A stretch of DNA of 21,663 nt, from the NCBI GenBank assembly GCA_900660155.1, contig CABFPE010000236.1, positions 129,779-151,441 of the forward strand, written 5' to 3'. The DNA is from Hofstenia miamia. Taxonomy: Eukaryota > Xenacoelomorpha > Acoela > Hofsteniidae. Positions 1-9,142 of this stretch are shown here, piece after piece; position 1 is the stretch's first letter; each line of letters opens with the position of its first letter. The position numbers and the translations under genes are program-made. The notes below the pieces were generated by a model. That model worked only from the letters and a program-made list of their open reading frames with translations, did no database searches and was not told where the DNA came from.

Positions 1-207
1 TACATTTATTGTTACTTTTTCTTTTTAAACTTCATTGTAATTTTACCTAAAGGGCAACTAGAAATTACAACATCTGTATCCCTAAAACTTAGCTACAATA
101 ATCGAAATATAATAACAAAACATCCATCAAATTATGGTGCACTAAAAATATATAAATTAATAATCTGTCAGCTAACTGAGATCATCAAATTAACAATTTT
201 ACTCTCA
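1..207 (+). other. Pre-2A leader peptide of LINE-A, hydrophobic N-terminus
   Basis: Upstream of the 2A the frame is open without an ATG. It starts with a very hydrophobic stretch (YCYFFFLNFIVIL) followed by KGQLEI, about 45 mostly polar residues, and a second short hydrophobic run before the 2A. LINE-B shows the matching KGQFDI at the same distance from its 2A. LINE-D has a hydrophobic core (CLILLLIYY) in the corresponding place. Conservation between divergent copies argues for selected coding sequence. A signal-peptide or membrane-anchor role is inference. Confidence 0.6.
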
Positions 208-234
208 GGCGATGTAGAAACTAATCCGGGTCCA
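208..234 (+). other. 2A StopGo peptide GDVETNPGP in LINE-A
   Basis: Translation in the LINE frame reads LLSGDVETNPGP, matching the D(V/I)ExNPGP 2A consensus. Known: such sequences make the ribosome skip the bond between the last Gly and Pro, releasing the upstream peptide while translation continues. 2A-like sequences are established near the start of some animal LINE ORFs. Separation here would release the leader at the Gly codon ending at 231, and the endonuclease/RT would begin with Pro. Confidence 0.93.
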
Positions 235-3167
235 GTATATACTGATAATCAAGTAGAAAATATTATGGCTAACTACAAAAACAATTTCAAATTTGTTTAC
301 ATAAATGCTAGAAGTCTTTGTGCAAATCGCCCTGAATTTTTAAATATCTTTAGCAAAATTGGTAATAATGCAATTTACTTAGTTACTGAAACCTGGCTAA
401 AAGACTACGACAATATAAATGAGTTATATAATCCAAACCCTAGTTTGTTTGAAATTCATTACAAAAATAGATTAGAAAGGGGTGGTGGCTTATTAATAAT
501 TATTCCAAAATCAATGAAATCGAAACGCAGAAGTGATCTCGAATTAAAACATGAAATTTTTGAGTCCCTTTGGATTGAACTCAATTCTAAAATTAATTCT
601 TCGGAAACTGAACTACTAAATGTTTGCTACAATCCAAATAAAAACTATGTTTCCCACTTTTACGATTATAAGTCTACAGAAATTGAAAATGCAATTCTGG
701 AAAAGAAATACATAAGTATTTTAGGTGATTTCAATGCTAACTACTTAAATTTTAACGAATCACACAAATTGGATAGCATTTGTGACATTTTTGATATTAA
801 AATAATTAATAAGTCCACTCCAACTCGACATTCAAATTTGATAGATTATTTTATTTCAGATAACCCAATCACTCATTTAAATTTCATTTTCGAATCATTT
901 AGTGATCACAATCTTTGTGTGTACGTCCGTAACTCCAAACTTCATGTTAAAACAAAAAAAGTAATTTTTTCCAGAGATTTTAATAACTTTGATAAAAAAA
1001 CTTTCATCAAACTCTTAAAGAACATTTCCTTTAATTATGTTTACACATTGTCGAAAGGCGACCACATGTTGAGATTCATTATCCGGGAAATTACTCAAGC
1101 ACTAAACAAAGTTGCTCCAATCAAGCGCAAAGTAATTAATAGAAATTCGAAATCTGCCTTTGATCAACCGCGTGATACGGATGTAATCAGGCGGCAAGTA
1201 ATTAATAAAAACTACTTGTTTGAACTTGCAAAATCCCACCCAAGCACGACTAATTGGACTAATTATGAACGGGCAAAGCAATTGATCAAAAAAAACCGCA
1301 AAAACAACTATGATGCTAAAATAAAGAATTATTTTGAGCAAATGAATAAATCAAATAGAAAATGGAACTTTGTGAGCCAAACGATTGGAAAAAATAAAAG
1401 TTCATCGACTAACATTAACGAAAGACGTTTTAAAAATAAGCTTTATGGAAATAAGAAACAAATAGCAAACATTTTAAATGAAACTTTTGCAAAAATGGGA
1501 AATTTTCATTTTAATTCTCATGATACATATCAAGAACGTGTATGCCAACTGAAACAAAACCCTAAATTTAATTTTAATTTAATTTCTTCTCATGATTTAA
1601 TGAAAGTAGTCAAAGGACTAGACACAACAAAATCTTGTGGTTCAAGTAATCTACCATATTTCATAATAAAAAAATACTTTTATATATTCGAAGAATACAT
1701 CCTGTTAGCTTTCAATCAATGTATTATTGACAATAATTTTCCCGACGTTTTGAAATATTCGGATATCTCACCACTATATAAGAAAGGAGATCCTCTCGAT
1801 CCATTTAATTACCGACCAATAAGCATAACGCATCCATTTTCTAAAATATTTGAAAAACTTTTAGCTGCCCAAATATATAAGTATTTAAACGACAATAAAA
1901 TTCTATCAGAGCATCAATTTGGATTCAGACCAAAATTCAGCACTACTGATGCCAATTACCAAAAATTTAAAATGTAACCTAATAACAATCTTTCTACGGC
2001 TGTTGCATTTTTAGACCTTAGTAAGGCATTCAATTCTATGGATTTTAACGTTTTAAAAGCAAAATTATTTGAACAGGGCTTCAGTCATTTAGCTATACAT
2101 CTTATAATGCATTTTTTGAATGATTGAAAACCGCGTGTAAAATTGGACGGAATTTTTTCAGACTATACAACTACAAATCTTGGAGTTCCACAAGGCACAG
2201 TATTAGGGCCTATCTTATTTGCACTCTATGTAAACGATATGTCTCAATCATTAAAAAATGGAACTATTTACCAATACGCTGATGACACATGTATTATTAG
2301 AACATCGAAAAATCCGTTTGACGCTACTAAGTTTTTGACTAAAGACATTGAATCACTGATTACGTATTTTGATAATAATAGATTAAAAATTAATGCAAAT
2401 AAAACTCAATTTATTATATTTGCACCAAAGGAACATCAAAAGATTTCCGAAAATATCAAAATTAACATAAATAAAAATGTAATTGTGCAATGTAAATCAG
2501 TATGTTATTTAGGAGTAACAATTGATCAAGATTTAAAATTTAATGAATTTTTGTCTTTAAAATTAAGAAAAATGGCATCTGGAATTAAATTTTTATATCA
2601 TTTACGGCACCTAGGGAATTCATATCATAAACAGTTTATTAATTCTTTTGTAATCAGTGAATTTAGTTATTGCTGCTTTCTCTTTCAACATATTACTGCT
2701 AGAAATAGAACATCATTATCAAAACTGTACAACTGGTCTTTGAGATCACTCAATTATATCCCTAAACACGAATCTGTCAGAGACTTAATATCAACATATA
2801 AGATACTATCACCTTTATATTATATCCAATATCAATCACTCTGCATAATGCATAAATATGTTAATAGCTCAAATTCCTTTAAGTTCCTAAATGATTTCTT
2901 AAAACACAATCAAAGAAACAAAAAACTTTTTAGCAATATTATTCGCAAAGATTCATTTACATTTATGTGTTCGAAATTGTGGAATGATCTAAATGTGGAA
3001 ATTAAAACTGAAAAAAATTATAAACATTTTAAAAAAAAGATAAAAGAAATTTTACTGGAAAAGCAATTATTAATTGGAATTACAAATGAATTAAGCACCT
3101 GGACTCAATTTATATAAATTTTAAGCCCTTTAAGTAAGGTGCATATTTATATTTTTGTATATTTATA

Positions 3168-3195
3168 TTTGTTTGTGTGTATTTGTTTGTGTGTT
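3168..3195 (+). repeat. 14-bp tandem duplication in LINE-A 3' UTR
   Basis: TTTGTTTGTGTGTA is followed at once by a second near-identical unit. It is a short TG-rich tandem repeat in the 3' UTR with no evident function. Confidence 0.6.
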
Positions 3196-3224
3196 AGTTT
3201 GTAGTTCTTGTTACTAAGATACGC

Positions 3225-3230
3225 AATAAA
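3225..3230 (+). terminator. AATAAA polyadenylation-type signal in LINE-A 3' UTR
   Basis: AATAAA lies 10 bases before the (ATT)n tail, inside CAATAAATTTGCTTT. The same 15 bases occur at the 3' end of LINE-B (5096-5110, minus strand), so this is a conserved 3'-terminal element of the family, probably needed for RNA 3' end formation or recognition by the RT. Confidence 0.6.
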
Positions 3231-3239
3231 TTTGCTTTC

Positions 3240-3257
3240 ATTATTATTATTATTATT
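3240..3257 (+). repeat. (ATT)6 microsatellite, 3' tail of LINE-A
   Basis: Six ATT units end the element. Short tandem tails rather than poly(A) are common in L2/CR1-like LINEs and mark the 3' insertion boundary. Confidence 0.8.
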
Positions 3258-3410
3258 TTCAAATTGGTTTTTCATTCGTTTTTCGCTGCAAAGTAAATAC
3301 GTATTGTGAATTTCATTTGTCACTGTTAAACTAGCCTCTGTCATTGACATGCAAATAAAGTGAAGTCAATTTTAAGCATTCAAAAATCTATTATTTTAAC
3401 TAATTTACAG

Positions 3411-3442
3411 AATGATCAGCATTTCAAGAGAATTTGGGCACG
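3411..3442 (+). other. Candidate 32-nt micro-exon
   Basis: A pyrimidine/AT-rich tract containing CTAAT ends in TTTACAG at 3410. After it come 32 bases starting with AATG and ending in ACG, then GTAAGT, a full-consensus donor. The ATG frame stays open and would leave a phase-1 donor (ATG ATC AGC ... CAC G). No partner exon is recognised, so it may be chance. Confidence 0.25.
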
Positions 3443-3750
3443 GTAAGTTTTTACAGACTGTATAATAAAATTAATTTATTGCAATATTATTATGGATTGC
3501 TCATTGCAAAAGCAATAGTAGACCTATATTATGCATTATATTATGTTAGGCTTTGTTCATTTAAATCTTCTACGATATAAAGTTTTCATTTGTTTGTGAT
3601 TGTGGCAGCAAATGAACTTTGTATTATGCTATATGATTCTCATTTGTAACTAATGTAATGTAAATTACATTTACTTATAGAAAATAAAAGTAGCAATATA
3701 GATATAAATTTACATTTTGTTGATGTACTATATACTTTACTACGTGACCA

Positions 3751-3890
3751 CTAGGTCGCATTTTGATTATTTTGCTAAGTGAATATAGGTGGCAATTTTG
3801 TTTTATTTTATCATTAGTACGTACCAAATAGGTGGTGTTTTGGATATTTTGTAGTCGCAAACTAGTGGCATTTTCATAATTTTGTTAAAT
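3751..3890. repeat. Loose tandem repeat, about 33-43 bp period
   Basis: A unit resembling TAGGTGGCATTTTG followed by ATTTTG recurs about four times, near 3752, 3786, 3829 and 3862, with uneven spacing and several substitutions. It looks like an old decayed minisatellite. Confidence 0.45.
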
Positions 3891-4162
3891 GGCAAAGAGG
3901 AACCATATCAGCCAAAATTCTAAGTGAAAGTGCGAAATATTGCAATTGGGGAACTCTTATTTCTAGTACAAAGCAAGTATAGATGTTGGCTGTTGTTGTC
4001 AATTCCTTATCTAATATGTCAATAAATGAATGGTATTGCCAAGTAGGTTTTATCTCAAGAAGATTAACATTTTTCACTGAACCAGCCTGTATTACATAGG
4101 TGTCACTCATTGATATATCTTGTTAGCTTATTTAAAATTGAGTTTTTAAAATAAAAGTATAT

Positions 4163-4192
4163 TACAGGTCATCCCAAAAAAATTAAACACTT
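4163..4192. repeat. Mariner/Tc1-like terminal inverted repeat remnant
   Basis: TA followed by CAGGTCATCCCAAAAAA resembles the ends of many mariner-type DNA transposons (CAGGGTGTCCCAAAAAA pattern, recalled from memory, not searched). The opposite repeat was not found within the next 1.5 kb, and no transposase catalytic motif was recognised to its right, so at most one end survives. Confidence 0.35.
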
Positions 4193-4522
4193 TTACATTG
4201 CAATAAATCTTTTATTTTAGATTGAAATTAAATGTGTTTTTGCCAACAGATAGAGTAAATTAGTTAAATTTTTTCATGAAGTAATGAAGACATAATTCTC
4301 AATTGAAGTCTAATTCAGTTATTTATCCATTCTTGATCTCCTTCCATCAATTCATTAAACAATTCACCCATTTCTATTCTTCTTTCCATGTCAAAATCTG
4401 TCAATTTGTGTGTTATCTGTACCTGATACGGATTTTTCTGTGTTATGGTTTAGTAATTTACTCCTGCTCTAGTATCCGTTCCTAATAAAAGTAAAAAGTA
4501 AACAGATTTGTTAGAGCAAAGC
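4193..4522. other. Unassigned stretch right of the mariner-like end
   Basis: A short open frame (4303-4485, plus) has no recognisable motif and is probably chance. This could be the interior of a decayed small DNA transposon if 4163 is a true end. Nothing else is supported. Confidence 0.3.
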
Positions 4523-4723
4523 ATGGCCACACTCAGCCAACCTGAAAGAGATAACCTGGTGAAAGAGTCGCAAAGCTAGAACCCTAATAAAGAAAAAGAA
4601 AAGAGAGGCCTTATTATTTTTGGTGCAGTGAGTGAAACCTACGTGCTAAGTAAAAAGCCTAAGCTCAGTGCATTTCTCATCTCGTGCAATTTAGGTGTTA
4701 GCAATAACAACCATCTAAGTTAA
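4523..4723 (+). pseudogene. Possible LINE ORF1-like N-terminal scrap
   Basis: ATG at 4523 opens a frame with a hydrophilic start (MATLSQPERDNLVKESQS), a TAG at 4577-4579, then NPNKEKEKRGLIIFGAVSE and about 40 further residues to TAA at 4721. A basic region followed by a hydrophobic strand resembling (L/V)IIFG is reminiscent of LINE ORF1 proteins at the start of their RNA-binding domain. That resemblance is weak. The local composition is less AT-rich than the flanks, which supports some former coding function. It could equally be an unrelated exon or chance. Confidence 0.25.
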
Positions 4724-5095
4724 CGAAAGAAATACCAAGTAAAAACATCTAGCTGTGTACCTAGCCCTAAGTAAAGTGTAGTGCTAGATCTGCTGTGCCA
4801 CGTCTAGGCTATTACCTACGTGGAAATTTTATAGAAAAACATAATTATGATTAATGTAAATTCTAAATAAATAATGAAACAAGTTTATTGAAAAACGAGA
4901 GCAAATAATTCGCACCAATATATAGAAAAAAAACAGGTATCAAGAACATATTTACATACTGTTGTAAATATAAGTAAATATCAAAATTGTTCAATAATTG
5001 AGTCTGCAACAGTAAAAATTATCGCGTTAAATTAGCAGAAATATTCAAACTAAAAGTATATAGCACCGTTCAATATCATCCAATTGTTAAGAGTC
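4724..5095. other. Unassigned spacer before LINE-B
   Basis: No coding signal. It contains a small inverted repeat, CCACGT at 4798-4803 against ACGTGG at 4818-4823, and is otherwise AT-rich. Confidence 0.5.
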
Positions 5096-5103
5096 AAAGC
5101 AAA

Positions 5104-5109
5104 TTTATT
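5104..5109 (-). terminator. AATAAA signal at LINE-B 3' end
   Basis: On the minus strand CAATAAATTTGCTTT matches the LINE-A 3' end over 15 bases, showing a conserved family 3' terminus. Confidence 0.5.
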
Positions 5110-5198
5110 GCTTAAATGTATATAAAAACTATGAACTAACACATGACAAAAATATTTACAAAACTATTTAAATATGCAATATTCATTGAAAGGCAGTC

Positions 5199-7818
5199 TT
5201 AAAAGTAATTCGACCATGCATTGAGTTTATTATCTATGCTAAATAATGTTTGCCTATTTAATAAAATTGTTTTATTTTTTTCTTGAAGTGTTTATAATTT
5301 TTTTCACATTTTATATCAATACTTAAATCATTCCATAAGAATAAACATTTAAAAGAAAATGAATCTTGACGATTATTGATGCTAAAAAGTGTTTTATTTC
5401 CTTTATTGATTTTGATGTAATTATTAAGAAAACTTAATGAACTTAATTCATGGTAAATTTTTGAATCATACATAAAGATTGATACTGAATAAAGTAACTC
5501 GAGGCGAAGATATCATATGATGATCTTAATTGCGTTATGCATTCATGTTTATTAATATAATTTAGTGTTCTAAATGCCCAGTTAAACATTGTTGCTAATG
5601 GTGAATGTTTTTGCGATGCGAGATTTTGAAAATGAACTGCACAGTAATTAAATTGACTTAAGACAAATAAATGAATTAGTTCTACATGCGACGATTTTCC
5701 TACATGGCACAAATCGTACAAATTTTTTATTCCAGATGCCATCTTTTTTAATTTGTGGGAAAAGATATTATTGAATTTTAAGTCACTGTCCATTAATACA
5801 CCTGGATAGTTTACACACAGGTCGAAATCCAAACTGATTACTTGATAAAATTTTATTGTCATTAATAAACTTGCACATTTTTGCAACTATCAGTTTTTCA
5901 AATATTTTTGAGAAAGGGTGTGTTATGCTAATCAGTCGATAGTTCATAGGATCTAGTGGTTCTCCTTTTTTATATAACAGTGAAATATCAAATTGCTTTA
6001 AAAGCGCAGGAAAGCCATTGTTTATAATACTTTGGTTAAATGCTACAAGTAGGTATTCACCAAATATATAAACATATTTTTTAATTAGCCAAAACGGTAA
6101 GTTGCTGGATCCACAAGAATTATTTGTGTCTACTTTATTTACTACATTTCTAATATCATGATTGGAAATTAAGTTGAAATGAAACTGTTCCCTTCGTATA
6201 ACAGGTTGTTGAGATGAAAAGTTTCCATTTTCTTCGAATTTAAAATTGAACTTACACATATTTTCAAAATTTCTGTTTAAAATATTTGCGATATCCTTCA
6301 TATTTTTGTACGTCCTATTATCATCATTTATTTCTTCAATGTGAATATTTAGCCCCTTAGTTTTGCCAATGATTTTATTAAGAAAATTCCATCTTTGGTT
6401 AGATTTTTTTAAGCATTTGAAGTAATCCTTTACCTTAGTTTCGTACCTAGATTTGCGGCTCTTTTTGATTAATTGCTTAATGTGCTCATAATTAGTCCAA
6501 TTAAGATTGATGGGATCCGATTTCGCAAGTTCAAAGAGTTTATTTTTCTTAATTATCTGTTCTTTAATCAAGTCAGAATCACGGGGTTGGTTAATCACTG
6601 GTCTTAATTTAGTGCCGAATTAATTTGGTTCGCAGCGGCGCTACTTGGTTTAAGGCTTTGGTTATTTCACGCGTGATAAATGTCAACGTACTATTGGCAT
6701 CATTAAAAGTGTAGATTAGATCAAAGCATATGTTCTTTAAGAGGTCTATAAATTTTTTATCATTAAAATTGTTAAAGTCCCTAGAATAAATAACTTTCCT
6801 AGTTTTTGTTCCATACTTATGGTTACTAACATAAACGCAAAGATTGTGATCACTAAATGATTCAAATATATATGTTTTGTATTTATTACAACTATCGGAT
6901 AAAAATAGTCAATTAAATTAGAAAATCTAGTTGGTTTGGTCTTATTAATAGTTTGAAAACCGAAAATATCACAAATAGGATCAATTCGCTTTGATTCAAC
7001 AGAATTTAAATTATTTGAATTAAAATCTCCTAAGATATTAACAAATTTACTCTCAAGAATGGCATATTCAATTTCTTCTACTTTGTGGTTAAAAAATTTA
7101 GAAATAAAATTTTTATTTGGATTATAGCAAATGTTTATGAGCTCATTGCAGTAGGAAATCGGGAAAGCCTCTAATTCAATCCACATAGTTTCGAATATTT
7201 CTTGATTCAATTCTAAATCTTCTCTCCGTTTTGATTTTAAAAATTTGGGAATTTGTATCATTAAACCGCCACCCCGTTCAGATCTATTTTGCAATAAATA
7301 TCGAAATAGCTAGAATTATGATTATATAATGTTTTCAGACTATCAGAATCGTTTAACCAGGTTTCAATAAAAACATATTTTGCGTTATTTCCGATTTTAT
7401 ATACCATTTGCATAAATTCATTGCGATTTGCACTACGACTTCTAGCATTCTTATAAATGATTTTAAAGTTAGCTTTGAATTTGTTGAGTACATCATTAAT
7501 TCTATTTTCCGAAATTGTTGGCCCTGGGTTACTTTCAATATCTCCTGAAATAATTAGTCAAAATTTTAAAAGGGATTTTAAAGGATTACCTATTAAATAA
7601 TAGAATTTGATTGCATTATAATTTGAATACACTTTTGTAATTTTTGTGGAGTTAAATTTAAATTTTTTGAGGGATTCATGTATGGCTATATCAAACTGCC
7701 CTTTACTGACTATAGTAACAATAATTATAGTATACCAAAAACTGTACTTGAATAATTTACTAGATCTTTGACAAAAATGACTATTAACGACTGTACATAT
7801 ATTTTGTAATGTTTCTTA
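5199..7818 (-). pseudogene. LINE-B ORF2-like gene remnant (endonuclease plus truncated RT)
   Basis: From right to left: 2A at 7545-7519; endonuclease with KNARS, IETW and GDFN; a frameshift near LIDYF (about 6895); FSDHN recovered in another frame; RT fingers at 6598-5820 (CGSSNLPFWLIKKY, LLYKKGEPLDPMNYRLISI, NQFGFRP); then a jump into the thumb (MDSDLKFN, KKMASGIKNLYDL) in a second frame to about 5443; and the C-terminal domain (LFLWNDLSIDIK) to about 5260. A one-base slip near 5265 moves the real C-terminus (ending NAWSNYF) to a stop at 5199-5201. RT motifs A, B and C are absent. Non-functional. Confidence 0.9.
7519..7545 (-). other. 2A StopGo peptide GDIESNPGP in LINE-B
   Basis: The minus-strand frame reads ISGDIESNPGPT, a full match to the D(V/I)ExNPGP consensus, and joins directly to the endonuclease start (FKIIYKNARS). 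An in-frame TGA at 7558-7560 sits four codons before the Ser, so the leader is no longer continuous with the 2A in this copy. Confidence 0.9.
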
Positions 7819-7947
7819 AGAATATAACAAGTTTATTGCATAAAGTAATTACTCTTTTAGAATTGGTATGTTAGCATAACAAATAATGAAAGCACTTGAA
7901 AGTATGAGAGTTTGATCATATCTCTTGTTAGATTTGAATATATTGCA

Positions 7948-9141
7948 ATGCAGAACACAACCTCAGACGTTCTTCCATTAATTGAAGACAGCTCGGATTC
8001 GAAATTGTTAACAAGAAATAAAGAGATCTTAAAGAAAACTATTTCTAAGTCATGCAAACTCGCACAATGGATTTGGAAGCACAAATTGATGTTGCTCTGC
8101 TTAAATTTGCTTGCATTAAATATTCTAATGCTTCAAACTTTACCTAGTCAAAATAAAACAGATAAAATAAGGCGATATACTTTCAATGATGTAAACATAA
8201 GTTTGGATGATTACCTTTTAATAAAAAAATTTTGCTATGGTATCTTTTGCTCAAAACACTTATGTTATTGTTCCTCAAAGGAGAAGAATAATTGGTTCTC
8301 AGCTAATAAAAATTGTAAGGAAAACTTTAAGAACAGTTCCTTAGCAACTGGAAAAATAAATGATATCCGGAAAGCTTTGAGTGAAGAGTTTCTAATTCCT
8401 AAACAAAACAAAATGCAGAGAAGTCACTCCACGTGGATTGGGGCTTATGCTAATAAATATGGAAGATCATTATGGATTAACAACAAGAGTTTTGAACACA
8501 AATTAGTACCAGTTGACCATTGTGTTAAGAAAGTAAATGACCATTTTGAGAGAGCCAGTTGTTTTACACACTTAAAACAGACTGGGAATATGATCTGTAA
8601 ATTTGCACATAATTTATCAATAGGATGTTCCAAAGAACATTGTAAGGGAAAATTCTGCTACTGCAGCATCTTTGTATATGGCTTTTTTGATCATAAAGTC
8701 TGTCGCCCTGTGGCATCATCATCATCATCACTTGTATATTTTAATAGCAGATATGAAATGGAATTCATTTTAGAAAATTTCAGTGGTTCATATTAAATAG
8801 GTGCTAATGACCTACATGAGGCTGGAAAGTGGAGTTGGTTTGATGGGAAACCAGGTATTGACTTTGGCACAGTAAAAATCTTCATTGATAGAGATGTGGC
8901 TAAAGGGTGCTACATATTCTCCAAATCCAAGAAGACCTTCATAAATTACAAGCATACCAAAACGCATCTTCCATATTTGTGTGAATTTCCAAAGTTTTCA
9001 TCAAAGAATGCGGAAATTCCACTGTCATTTTTGTATAGGGAAATGGCAGCACCTGAGTGCGAGCATATTAGCTGTAATATGGATTTTCATACTTGTTACT
9101 GTTTTACTTCCAAAGCATTTGAAAATAGAATTTGTGACTCA
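7948..9141 (+). pseudogene. Type II triple C-type-lectin-like protein, left version with premature stop and cut by contig end
   Basis: ATG at 7948 has a purine at -3, and an in-frame TGA at 7897-7899 lies upstream. The N-terminus is a polar cytoplasmic tail of about 45 residues with dileucine-like motifs (DVLPLI, DSKLL), then a hydrophobic segment at residues about 46-62 (LMLLCLNLLALNILML) followed by Asn-glycosylation sequons: a type II membrane topology. CTLD1 spans residues about 96-218 and CTLD2 starts at about 227. The frame stops at TAA 8794-8796 in CTLD2, where the right-hand version has TAC (Tyr), but stays readable after it to the N at 9142. Bases 8314-9141 are repeated at 9143-9970 with only about four differences. 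The unique 5' part (7948-8313) belongs with the intact right-hand copy. Confidence 0.85.
8314..9141 (+). repeat. Left copy of 828-bp near-identical direct duplication ending at N 9142
   Basis: It aligns with 9143-9970 at a constant offset of 829 with about four substitutions (for example 8795 A versus 9624 C, and the ACTGTCA/ACTATCA pair near 9022/9851). The left copy ends at the N and the right copy begins directly after it, the pattern of overlapping contig ends placed side by side. Confidence 0.9.
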
Positions 9142-9142
9142 N

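Larger units (their letters stand above)
1..3117 (+). pseudogene. LINE-A ORF2-like polyprotein (2A, AP endonuclease, reverse transcriptase), two in-frame stops
   Basis: The frame is continuous from base 1 and has no ATG before 265, so the true start lies left of the window. Endonuclease (about 265-960): NARSL supplies the conserved Asn, TETW the Glu, GDFN at 724-735 the Asp/Asn pair, and FSDHN the terminal SDH. RT: LYKKGDPLDPFNYRPISI, then FGFRP (to 1932), motif A FLDLSKAF with Asp at 2014-2016, motif B GVPQGTVLGP, and motif C YADD at 2275-2286. A hydrophilic C-terminal region ends TWTQFI. The frame is broken only by TAA at 1975-1977 and TGA at 2125-2127; the latter sits where relatives have Arg (NDRK), so a CGA-to-TGA transition is likely. 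The second Asp of KAFD is Asn here. All catalytic residues survive, so this is a recently inactivated copy. Confidence 0.92.
1..3258 (+). mobile_element. LINE-A: CR1/L2/Jockey-like non-LTR retrotransposon, left end cut by window
   Basis: Seen: one reading frame from base 1 to 3117 holds a leader, a 2A peptide, an AP-type endonuclease and a reverse transcriptase, followed by about 120 bases of AT-rich 3' UTR, an AATAAA and a terminal (ATT)n tract. Known: this order and a microsatellite 3' tail are typical of CR1/L2/Jockey-group LINEs, which nick DNA with the endonuclease and copy their RNA into the target site. The 5' end, including any ORF1, lies outside the window. LINE-B and LINE-D on the other strand are divergent relatives. 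Exact clade is not resolved. No target-site duplication could be checked because the 5' end is missing. Confidence 0.93.
3259..4162. other. Non-coding or unassigned AT-rich stretch
   Basis: No convincing long coding region was found on either strand; the short ORFs are low-complexity AT-rich frames without recognisable motifs. The stretch holds a candidate micro-exon (3411-3442) and a loose tandem repeat (3751-3890), listed separately. Confidence 0.5.
5096..7818 (-). mobile_element. LINE-B: 2A-bearing CR1/L2/Jockey-like retrotransposon, RT core deleted
   Basis: Read on the minus strand the order is leader, 2A (7545-7519), AP endonuclease, linker, RT fingers, RT thumb/C-terminus, 3' UTR. The 3' end shares CAATAAATTTGCTTT with LINE-A, but no (ATT)n tail follows. 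The protein is clearly related to LINE-A but well diverged, so they are different families or old copies. It lies head to head with the lectin gene: the end of its open leader is about 130 bases from the lectin ATG. The exact 5' boundary is uncertain. Confidence 0.9.

Noticed and set aside
3874..4110. 78-residue minus-strand frame
   Set aside because: No motif or homologous feel; within a region of loose repeats, likely chance.
7353..7538. Minus-strand frame overlapping the LINE-B 2A
   Set aside because: It is a different frame from the 2A/endonuclease coding and is a shadow.
8445..8633. Minus-strand frame inside the lectin gene (repeated at 9274-9462)
   Set aside because: Antisense shadow of the lectin coding sequence.
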